A stretch of 64,000 nt of DNA, from contig JAPMOS010000008.1 of the NCBI GenBank assembly GCA_027972325.1, positions 620,001 through 684,000 of the forward strand. The letters are read 5' to 3'. Positions 54,753 through 64,000 of this stretch are shown piece by piece. Each line of letters begins with the position of its first letter. Within the stretch, counting starts at the first letter, position 1. This DNA comes from Paratrimastix pyriformis. Its lineage: Eukaryota; Preaxostyla; Paratrimastigidae. The notes beneath the pieces were generated by a model. The model was not told the DNA's origin. It searched no databases and saw only the letters and a list, made by a program, of their open reading frames with translations. The position numbers and the translations under genes are program-made.

Positions 54753-57700
54753 ATGGCACAGGTTTCCATCGGAGACTGTGTCGTGAAATTCCCATTTCCG
54801 CCATACCCTGTCCAGGTTCGATTCATGGAGAAGATGGTCGAAGCCTTAGATACGGCCCAGAATGCTCTCCTTGAATCACCAACCGGCACAGGTCGGCAGC
54901 CGAATTTCGACCTTCTCGACGCCATTTTCTTTATATAACAGGTAAGACCCTTTGTTTGCTTTGTTCGTCACTTGCCTGGTTGACGACCCGAGCGCCCGCC
55001 CCCATCACTATCCAGCAGGCTCGTCCTCCCCCGACCCCCGGTGCCGGTCGCCAGGAAAAGGCGCCCCCTCCCAAAACGATCCCAGCCCGGATCATTTATT
55101 GCTCACGAACGCACAGCCAACTGCAGCAGGTGGCCCGGGAGCTGAAGCGCACCGAGTACAACATCTCGATGGCGCTGCTCGGGTCCCGCGAGCAGCTCTG
55201 CATCCACCCACGGGTCTGCCGACGGACCTCAGCCCGCTCAGGCACTCACCGAGCCCACGGAGTAGGTTTCCCCATTGCGAGGGAAGATGCAGCAGGCCGT
55301 GTGCAAGGCGCTGTGCAAGCAGGGCCAGTGCGGCTTCTACCGTGGACTGCAGGCCGCCGGGGAGAACGCCAAGGAAGGTTTCGTCGACCACAGCCACACG
55401 CCCCGCTGACACCGCCATCGCACTATCTGTTGCAGGTCTCCCCCGCCCGTATGACCTCGAGGATCTGTTAGCCCACGGGCGGGCCCGACATGTGTGCCCG
55501 TACTTCCTGTCCCGCGAGATGCAGGAGCACGCCCAGCTGATCCTGCTGCCCTACAACTATACCGTCGATCAGCATGCCCGTCGAGCCATGGGCCTCGAGC
55601 TGAGTGGCGCCGTGGTGATTTTCGATGAGGTCCCTCCAGCCTGTCGCATTTTGAATGGCTACCCCCCCCCCCCCCCCCCCCCCCCCAGGCGCATAACATC
55701 GAGTCGGTATGCTGTGACGCGTCTTCGTTCGACCTCAGCACGGCCGACATCGCTTCATGTATCGACGAGGTCCAGACCTGCGTCCGGGCCTTCGACGGAC
55801 CCAACGCGGCCGCAGTCGAGAAGCAGATCAGCCTCGACGATCTCGCCGCCCTCAAGGTTCGCATCTCCCGCACGCTGCCCTCCCTTTCCCCGGGTTGAGT
55901 GGAGACGAGCTGGAGCGTGGGCGGGGACGCATCACTGTGCTCATGGGGAGTTGCGGCGTGTTCGGCGGGCCAGTCGCTGCTGCTCCGGCTGGAGGACGCC
56001 ATCGACGGCATCAGACTCGAGCCCAGCGGGCTGACCCGTCCGCCGTCCTTTCTGTACGACCTGCTGGCCTCGGTAAACCTCAAGAAGGACACGTACACCG
56101 TCTTCCAGTCGTTCATTGACAAGTTCACCGGGTCCGCGCGCCCCTCTGCCCGTCCGGCGGCTCGCCACATGACCTACCCGGCTGGTGGGGACGCACAGGG
56201 CGCTCGCTCTGATCGAGGCGAGCCAGGACCCCACCGGTGGGGGGGGCGGCGGAGGCCGAGGCGTCAAGGGGGCCGTGCAGACCCTCTCGGACAGCCTCCG
56301 ACTGTTGTTCGACGTCAGCTCGCATGGCTCCTACAAGGTCCACATCCGTGAAGGCGGGCCCGGCCAGAGCGGCGGCGGCAACAATGGCGGCGGCGGCGGT
56401 GGTGGCGGCGGCCCCGGCAAACGGGCCATGCGAACGATCAGCTTCTGGTGCTTCCAAGCCGGTGTCGCCATGAAGGTCCCCCCCCCCCCCCCCCCCCCAT
56501 CCTCATCGTCATTCGGAGTGCGAGTGGCTCATGAAGATCCCCTTCTGGGTCCTCATCTCCGGTGGTCTCCCAGGAGCTGATTTCGAACGGAGTGCGATGC
56601 GTGGTGCTGACCTCAGGGACGCTGTCCCCGATGGACTCGTTCGCCCTCGAGCTCGACCTGCCCTTCCCCATCCGCCTCGAGAACCCCCACGTCATCCAAC
56701 CCCATCAGGTCTTTCACCCTGGAGTCGTCGTTTGTCCCGGGTGGTGGAGGGTGGGAGACTCCCACGCTCATGGCTGTGTGATGTTGGATGTGGACAGGTT
56801 TGGGTGGGGCTGCTCAGCTACGGACCGTCCCACCGGCCCCTGAACAGCAGCTACCAGTCGCGCGGCTCGACCGAGTACCAGCAGGAGCTGGGCCAGGCCA
56901 TCCTCCAGATCGTTCGCACCGTCCCGGATGGCGTCCGTTGTACCCTCTGCCCGCCGCCGCGACACCACCACCGCCCCTTTGCCCGCTTCCTTGTGGTGGT
57001 GCTGTCGATCGAACGGTGTGGTGGGATGGGCGCTGGGCGTGGGCGGTGGGCGTGGGCGGGGCGCAGGTTCTCGTCTTCTTCCCGAGCTACGGGTTCATGG
57101 ATCAGTGCATGCAGACGTGGCACGGCAGCCACGGGGGCCCCCCGCTGTGGGACCGAATCGGCGAGCAGAAAGTGGCCCTCGTTGAACCCAAGCAGTCCTC
57201 CCAGCTCAACCCCGCAATCCAGGTCTTCCCTCCCTGTTGATGCGAAAGGCTTGCTTGGCTTGGCGTGGCGCCTCGCCTCCGTCTGCTCACCGCCGGTGTC
57301 GGTTCGTTCTCTTTGCCCTGCAGACGTACCTCTCGGCTGTGGCTGCGGGCCGGGGGGCCGTCTTCTTCGCCGTTTGCCGTGGCAAGCTCAGCGAAGGTCT
57401 GGTCCCCCGCTCCACTGCCCCATCACAAATTCCTTCCGTTGCACGTCTGGGCGGCTTGTCCGGGGACGGGCAGGGCTGGACTTCGCCGACCGGAACTGCC
57501 GTGCGGCCGTCATCACCGGGCTCCCCTACGCCCAGGTCAAGGTCGGTCTCGGCTGCTGCCCACCGACCTCCAGCCTCGCCAACCTCGCATCTGCGCAATG
57601 TCTGGCCTTGGGTGGCAGGACCCCTGGGTTCAGCTGAAGCGGGACTTCATCGACGAGCGGCGCCTGCCGAACTTCTCGGGTCAGACCTGGTACACCCAGC

Positions 57701-59758
57701 AGGCCGTCCGCGCCGTCAACCAGGCCATCGGCCGTGTCATCCGCCACAAGGTCCGTCTCATGTCCTCTCGCTCCCTCGACCCGCCCCACCGACTGAGAGC
57801 GGGGTATTCGGCTTCTTCTCCGGCCGCCGAAGCTCATACCGCGTGGTTGGCTGGGGTCAGGACGACTACGGGTCGATCATCCTTCTGGACGACCGCTTCC
57901 GGACGACGACCAGCCAGCTCTCCCTCTGGCTGCGGCCCTACGTGCGCCCCTTCGACGACTTCGGCCAGGCCATGCAGTCCCTGGGCGGCTTCTTCCATGC
58001 CCTGGCCGGCCTCGCCGCCACCGGCTCGCGCCCCACCGATCAGACCCCGTCCCAGGGGGGCGGGCTCTTCCAAATCGGGGGCGCCGGGACTGGCGGCCGG
58101 CCCCAGCTCGCTTCCGGTCAGAAGCTCAGGCTGAGGGCGGCCCCACCTGTGGCCCCCCCTCAGCCACCTCGGGCATCCGATGACTCCCGGCCGCCGCTGC
58201 CACCGCCACCACCGCCACACGCGGCCGAACTCCACTTGGGCGCCCTCGTCGATGGCGTCGAATCGAACGTTGCGGCCACAGTCGCAGCCGCGCAGCCTGC
58301 CCCAGCCCCAGCACGATCGCGGTACACAATCGCCCTGCGGCGACTGCCCCAGCCTGGCGCGCTGCTCGAGGGGGCCTCCGAGGCCGAGCCAGACCGAGGC
58401 TCTTCGCCCCCGCAGCATCAGGCGGTCCCCATCGGCGGCAAACGCCTCTCGCTCTACCAGCACCTTAGCGCCCGCTCCCAGACCCAGCCCGCCCAGCCGG
58501 CCTCCCAAGAGCCCCAGCAGGAAGCAGCGCCTCGACCTCCGTTCGTGGGTGCCGCCCCACCGACAGACGCCCAGCTTGATGGCCCCGCCGCTGCCCCGGC
58601 CTCTGCCCCCCGCCGTACATCCCTCTCGCCGCCTCGAGACGCCTCTCTTCAGGATGATGCGGTGGTTCAGCAGCCGCGAGCGCAGCCGTCCAACCCGCCG
58701 GAGCCGCTGGCCGACCAAAAGCTGGCCGCCGCGCCCCCTGGGGCCGAGGGGCCCAGCAAGCAGGACCAGGCTAAGGCCTTCTTGGCCACGGCCAGGCGGA
58801 CTCTGGCCCCAGCCTCTTACAAGAGATTTACCCAGCTCCTCAGCCGCTGCAAGTCTGCGTCCCGGAACTCGCCGCCGACCCCGAGGGAAACATCTTGCGA
58901 CCACGAAGACCTCATCATCTCACCCTCTCCCACCCGCCGCATCGCCACAGGAACGGCGACCTGGGGTTGGCGCCCCTCTTCGAGGAGGCCATCCAGATCT
59001 TCGGGGACACGCCCGAGGGCGACGGCTTGCTGAGCAGCTTTGCCATGTTCTTGCCCCGCTCCAAGCAGGACCGCTACGCGCAGCTGGCCCACCAACACCG
59101 GGCCGCACAGCAGCAGAGGCGCTTGGTGAGCCCCTTTGACTATAACCTCGTTGCGGGCACCATGATGGCGACCGCCGATAAGCCCCGCAAGCACCCGCTG
59201 CCCCGCCAGGAGGACATGATCCCGGGGCTCCTGACCAGCAAGCGCGAGCGCCTCGACCAGCCCCCGGCGGCCACGGTCGTCGTTGACTTGGCGTCGCCAT
59301 CGCCCCCCGACCTCGAGCCCTTGGAGGTGGTTGGTCCATCCGAGCATGCAGCCCCCATTTCGGCTGCCGCAGGTGGGGGCAATGCTGACGAGCTTGATGA
59401 GGCGACGGGGCTGGGCGAGGTGGTTGCCGGGGTCAAGCCGCCTCAAGATGCCAATCCCCCCCCGAAGAAACCGACGGCAACACCTCCTCACAGAGCCGGA
59501 GCTGTCGGAGGCATCGACAGCGGTGGTGTGGTGGATGGGTTGACCAAGGACGCCTACGGCAACATGATCAACCAGGAGGGTGAGACGATCTGCGGTATGT
59601 GCGGCAAAGTTGTCGATCGGCCACTTCGCGCACCTTGTCACCACATTGGATGCCACAAATGCTGGGTGATGCTGATGAAAACCACCCACAACCATGCATG
59701 CCCCTTGTGCCAGGCCAAATTCAAAATAAAACAACTCGAACGGGCCTACTTTACGTAA
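54753..59758 (+). CDS. RTEL1: RTEL1-type FeS-cluster DNA helicase with C-terminal RING finger
   Basis: Start ATG 54753 ([20 protein letters not shown]). The Walker A motif [19 protein letters not shown] is split by an intron (GTCGGCAG...AACAG) and restored on splicing. Then come the Ia motif [20 protein letters not shown], iron-sulphur cysteines ([30 protein letters not shown]), the DEAH box IFDEAHNIESV (split by an intron with a C25 tract), [93 protein letters not shown]. The C-terminus has a harmonin-like helical segment ([20 protein letters not shown]) and a C4C4-type RING ([20 protein letters not shown]...CPLC), stop 59758. RTEL1 unwinds D-loops, telomeric T-loops and G-quadruplexes. Confidence 0.95.
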
Positions 59759-59929
59759 CACGGCATTTTATTATTTTGCTCCTCTTTGTTCCCCTCTGGA
59801 AACTCGAGGTCACCCTCGCTTCGCCTCGACACACGAGAATCCCCACGCCAGCCCTGCCCTGGTCAAGTTCCCGTTCCCTTCAAGGACCTTCCCCCCCAGC
59901 TCTCTTTTCGTGGCCATTTCGGCACTTTA

Positions 59930-61713
59930 ATGAGCGCTCCACGAAAAGGTCACGACCGGGCCTTTTGGATCCGAGCCTGGAATAAGATTGCTTCCGAGCA
60001 CCCCCCGATGCGCCATTGGGAGGAGATCGACTCCAAAAAGGATTTTCTCGCGGATCTGGAAGTATACATTGAACATCTGCGCCCCCTTGATGGCCGATCC
60101 GACTATTCGCGCGACACTTTTCGAGGTGGGATTTCCTCGATTGTCCGCATCCCCCTCACCCCCTTCCTCTGCCCACTCCGTTCTCTTCATCACACCCGTT
60201 TAATTGATTTTTTTTGTGGGTGTGGTAGTGCGCATCGTTCACCGAGAAGACGGGGATCTCCGTCTCGGTGTATCTTCGTCATTGCAACGACCACGAGTGC
60301 ATGTCCGCCGTCGAGAAGCTCCAAAAGCGGATGAACTCCCTTGTTCCACCTGCGAGTCTGTGAGAGACTCCCCTGACCTTTTTTCCTGAGCCCATTCAAT
60401 CTCTCCGTGCCGCAGGTCGGGCCCCTGCTGCTGCTTCTGCGGCCCCCGCCGCGGTCACGGCGACCACAACCCCGACGCCTGGTTCTCCCACCGCCGCCAC
60501 GGGAGCCCTTCCCAGCGCTTGGCCCGCGCTGCCCTCGTTTCTGAGCCTGGGCCAGCCGGGCTTCTTCCCGCCCCCCGGCTTCCCGGCTCTGGCCCTGCCC
60601 CCCCTGCCCGCGGGCCTGCAGGTGGGCCCCGCCTCGGATGGGGCCGCCTCGCCCCCGCCCCCGGCCCGGCTGGGCTCCGCGGCGGGCTCCTCGCCTCCTG
60701 TCCGTGCCACGCCCGCCCAGCGGAACAACATCATGCCCAAGCTGAAGAGCGAGATCGCCCGCCGGCTGGACGACATTGTGCTCTACCAGCTGCTCCTCTG
60801 CGACACGGCCGCCCCGCGGGGGCTCCTCTCGGCGGCGCTCTTCCTGGCCGAGCGCACCTGGGGCCTCGAGCTGGCCACCCTGAACAAGGTCAACGCCGAG
60901 CACGTCAAGGTGGACCTGCGCATGACCAGCCAGCCCACCGCCGCGGGGGGCACCCGGACCACGGGCTCGGTGGTGATCACCTGCACGGCCCCCGGGGCCG
61001 GCCCGGCCGAGCTCAAGCCGCCCCTGTCGCTGCTCTTCTACCGGTACCTGGTCAACCGGGCCGCCCTGACGGGCTCGCCCGTGATGTGCCTCAACGGGCA
61101 GCCCGTCGACCCCATCCTGCCCACGGCCGAGCCGCCCGCCGACTGGCCCCTGCCCCGCAGCATGGCCATCAACTTCACCGTCCCGCCCGCCCCGGGGCCC
61201 CTGGCCGAGCAGCTGCGCAAAATGGTGCCCCCCTCGATGCGGCTCATCGTGCCCGAGCTGCCCCAGCCGCTGAACTACGTGGCCGTGGCCGACCCGGCCG
61301 CCTCGGCGGCCATGGGGCCCATCCTGCCCACCCTCATGGACGGCCAGATGCGGCTCTTCCAGCGGCCCAAGGACCTCGACGCCTCCACGGACCACAGCTT
61401 CTTCCGGGCCCAGACGTGCTCCCTGCCCACCCTCATCGAGCTGCTCACCGAGCGCCTCGTCTGGCTGGCCGCCGCCATCCGGGCCGCCCAGATGCTGCCC
61501 CCGGCCGAGGGGGCGCCCCCGCCCGGCCCGACGGTCCCCGAGGACGAGGAGGAGCCCAAGGTGACCCTGTACCAGGCCCAGCAGTGGACCGCCACCCACG
61601 CGCCCCTCACGGCCGACGAGCTGGCCCGCCAGGAGAGCCTCCTGGTGGCCTCCGGGGGCGCCATCGTCCGCGAGAGCCCCGCCCCACAGCCGGCCGAGGT
61701 CCGCACCAAGTAA
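59930..61713 (+). CDS. Unknown three-exon protein
   Basis: ATG 59930 starts MSAPRKGHDRAFWIRAWNKI and ends exon 1 at ...DTFRGGISSI before GTCCGCATCC. Exon 2 (CASFTEKTGISVSVYLRHCN ... KRMNSLVPPAS) ends before GTCTGTG, and exon 3 runs to TAA 61713. All three join in frame. Exon 3 begins with about 90 Ala/Pro-rich residues, then a well-structured region: PKLKSEIARRLDDIVLYQLL, LSAALFLAERTWGLELATLN, SLLFYRYLVNRAALTGSPVM and LIELLTERLVWLAAAIRAAQ. I do not recognise the family. The hydrophobic helices look like globular core rather than membrane segments. It lies in a same-strand run with RTEL1 (171 bp upstream) and the next gene (105 bp downstream). Confidence 0.7.
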
Positions 61714-61818
61714 ACCCGCACACGGGCCTCCCCACACGGCCAGGGCCACCCCACGCGGTCAGCCCACAGGGGCACCCCACTCGGACCCCGTTCGTTCGGC
61801 GCAGACACGCAACCCCAC

Positions 61819-64000
61819 ATGCAGCGCGCGAAGACTGACATTTCGATTCCGCGGGGCTCGCAGGAGGACCCGCTGCTGAGCGAGGTCGACGCCCTGCTGG
61901 GGCTGCGTGACGTGGACGCCCTCCTGCGCAGCAACACGGCCATGCTGGCGGCCTCCTGGCCCCCACCCCCCCGGCCCCCCCCCCTTCCCTGCCGCTGCCG
62001 CCCCTCCCCGCCAGCTCGCCCCTCCCTCCCCTGCCCAAGCTTCCCCCCCTGCCCAGGCTGCCGCCCATCCCGCTCGGCGCCCTCGCCTCGCTCGTCTCCA
62101 CCAGCGCCACCCCTCCGCCCCCCGAGCGGGCCCCTCTCCTCTTCTCCGCCCGCCTCTCCTGCGGCCCCGGCCACCGCATCGATGGGGGACGAGGCCGCCC
62201 CTGACGTCTTCCTGGGCTTGGACAACGACCCGGGCCCGCCCCCCGCCGCCACCGCTGCGCCCGGGGGTTCGGCGACGGCCCCCTCCGAGTCGGTGGTGGA
62301 GGGGGGGCCCCCCGGGGTCATCATCGAGAGCGACACCGGGCCCGGGGGCGACCTCCCCCGGCCGGCCCCCCGCCCCAAGCGGGACCGCCAGGGCCCCGAG
62401 GGCCCCCAGGCGTGTGCCGAGGAGGCCAAGCGCGCCCGAGCCCGCACCGAGCGGGATGCCCCGGGCAGGGGTGCGGATGGCGCCCCGAGTGGGGACCCGT
62501 CCCCCGCAGCCCCCGCCGATGCCGCCCAGGGCTCATCAATAGCCGAGGGCCCCGCCGCCGCCCCCACGGCACCGGCGGCGGCTGTGGTGGGTGACGCCGA
62601 GCCCAAGGCGCCCGAACCGCAGCGGGCCGGCCCCACGATCACCGAGACCACAGCGACCGCCGAGCGGGCCGGGCCCCCGGGGGACGGCGAGTCTGCCCCC
62701 GCCCCGGCCGTGGGCGAGGACCCCGCTGCTGCCGAGGGAGCCGAGGGGGACCGGCCCTCGGAGATGGACGACGCGGCCGCCGCCCTGGTGGCCGTGGCCG
62801 AGGAGAACGCCGAGGCCCTGGGCGACGCCGAGTCCGAGCTGCAGCCCCAAACTCCCACCGGGGCGGGCGACGAGGCCGGCAGCGGGTCGGGGGGCGAGGG
62901 CGAGGGCGAGGGCGCGGCGGCCGAGGAGGAGGAGGAGGCGACCGAGGATGACGAGGCCAAGCCGGCCAAGGCGCGCCCCCGGCGGCGCTTCCTGACCAAG
63001 GAGAACCCCGAGGACGCCGAGGACGAGGACGACGACGAGTGGGACGCAGCCGAGGACCGCAGCTGGAGCGCCAGCAGACGAGCGGACGTCCCCTTCGGCG
63101 GCAGGCGGCGCAGGCGACCCACCAAGCGACCGGCCTCCACTGCGGCGGCGGCGGCTGCGGCTGTGGCTGGCTCGGAGGGCGAGGATGACGAGGACGAGGA
63201 CGAGGGCGAGGGCGAGTCGAGCTCGTCGGCCGGACGGGCCAAGAAGTCCCGCCCCAGGAAGAAGAAGACCAAGAAGGCCCCCGCCCAGGCCCCCAGCCCC
63301 GCCCCGGCCAAGCCCGCCGCCGCCCCGGGACCCCCGGCGCCGGTCCGCCCCTGCCCCGACTGGCGTGTCCCCATCGTGGCACATCCTCGTGGGCGTCGTT
63401 CTCACTGGGCCGGTGCGTGGGGATGGGGATGCGGTGGGCTCCCTGCAGAAGTGTCCCTCGCCCCCGCCCGGTTCGGCTGCTCTGGCGGGCGCCGGGGCGG
63501 CCATGAAGACGCTGCTGGGGGGCACCTTCGACCAGTTCTTCGCCCAGTACTGGGGCCGCTGTCTGGCCTACCCCGCCATGAAGGCCATGCCCGCCCCCAT
63601 GCAGATCGCCTACCGGACCCAGGTCGGCACACACACCGGATGCACTGACTGGCACTGGCACTGGCACTGCCACGCCGCACTGCCACGCCGCACTGCCACG
63701 CCGCACTGCCACGCCGCACTGCCACGCCGCACTCCAGCCCCTCCCTTACACTCGCCCTTGCCCCGCTGATGATTTTCGTGGGTTGGTGGGCTGCCGGGCA
63801 GCTGCGGGTGCAACTGGAGCTGCAGTGGAACCTGGCCCGCGCCCGAGCGGGACCCTCCCACCCCTCCCATGCCCCTCCACCCCACGGCCTCGGGGGTTCC
63901 GCCCCCTGCGGGCCTCCTGGTCCGCTCGGCCTCGGCCTCGGCCCTCGCCGCGGTCGCCCCGCCCCCGCCCCCGCTGCTCCGGCCTCGGGGGTGCCCCCGC
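61819..64000 (+). CDS. Acidic/basic low-complexity protein, probably nuclear (partial)
   Basis: ATG 61819 (MQRAKTDISIPRGSQEDPLL) opens a long exon: a short helical start (LLSEVDALLGLRDVDALLRS), then Pro/Ser-rich, acidic (ENPEDAEDEDDDEWDAAED) and Lys/Arg-rich (AKKSRPRKKKTKKAPA) tracts typical of nuclear proteins. It contains PPGVIIESDTGPGG, a SUMO-interacting-like motif. The exon probably ends at GTCCGCCCCTG (about 63342). The next exon reads KCPSPPPGSAALAGAG ... FDQFFAQYWGRCLAYPAMK and ends before GTCGGCAC (about 63623). A further in-frame exon near 63790 (RVQLELQWNLARARAG) runs toward the window edge. No domain is recognised, and the 3' end lies outside. Confidence 0.6.
63645..63735 (+). repeat. 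Two short tandem repeats in an intron of the last gene
   Basis: A CACTGG hexamer run (about 63645-63667) is followed by 12-nt CACTGCCACGCCG units (about 63668-63732). They fall in the intron after the exon ending IAYRTQ. Confidence 0.85.

Noticed and set aside
60190-61749. 519-residue minus-strand frame
   Set aside because: It is antisense to exon 3 of the 59930 gene, which joins in frame with two good upstream exons; the minus product is low-complexity Gly/Arg.
1-64000. Transposons, LTR elements or viral gene copies
   Set aside because: No reverse transcriptase, integrase, transposase, capsid or terminal repeats were recognised in any frame. All low-complexity frames trace to introns or disordered exons.
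1-64000. tRNA or rRNA genes
   Set aside because: No cloverleaf or rRNA-like conserved blocks were noticed by eye; a covariance search would be needed to exclude small RNAs.

Overview
The window looks like a very GC-rich, intron-dense, gene-packed nuclear contig from a free-living protist. Evidence for a eukaryote: spliceosomal introns (mostly 25-100 nt), RTEL1, a tubulin polyglutamylase, a U5 15-kDa-like protein (TXNL4B), a ubiquitin protease and an F-box/LRR protein. TmcB-like membrane proteins and a bacteriohemerythrin domain make me think of an anaerobic Preaxostyla-type metamonad such as Paratrimastix. That is inference from remembered family distribution, not shown by the sequence. I see no prokaryotic operons, rRNA, tRNA, CRISPR, transposon or viral element.

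Layout. 1-4129 (-): TmcB-like gene 1, with its 3' part cut by the window edge. 4736-13931 (-): TmcB-like gene 2, a tandem paralogue ending in a hemerythrin-like domain. 14031-17640 (-): WD40/beta-propeller-like protein. 17663-26413 (+): ubiquitin-specific protease whose catalytic domain is split by a giant disordered insert. 26521-31011 (-): secreted GEVED-domain protein with an HELYH motif. 31182-31901 (+): small secreted cysteine-rich protein. 32075-42056 (-): F-box/leucine-rich-repeat protein. 42169-44025 (+): unusual intronless gene with an Ala/Lys/Pro repeat tail. 44037-44573 (-): TXNL4B. 44644-49499 (-): TTLL polyglutamylase. 49990-52376 (-): M28-like membrane protein that seems to lack catalytic residues. 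52407-54457 (+): proline-rich two-helix membrane protein. 54753-59758 (+): RTEL1 helicase. 59930-61713 (+): unknown three-exon gene. 61819 to the window end (+): partial acidic/basic nuclear-type protein.

Gene boundaries are the AT-richer islands and gene bodies are extremely GC-rich. Spacing is minimal: divergent start codons are about 30 bp apart (52376/52407) and two convergent stops are 11 bp apart. Introns mostly begin GTCCGCC or GTCTG rather than GTAAGT, and several carry long poly-C tracts or minisatellites. Exon joins were made by eye, so inner exon limits are approximate even where gene identity is clear. The genes do not form one pathway. The strongest leads are the hemerythrin-tailed TmcB protein, the 5' splice-site usage, and the recurring hydrophobic-acidic (SUMO-interacting-like) motifs in the protease and its neighbours.
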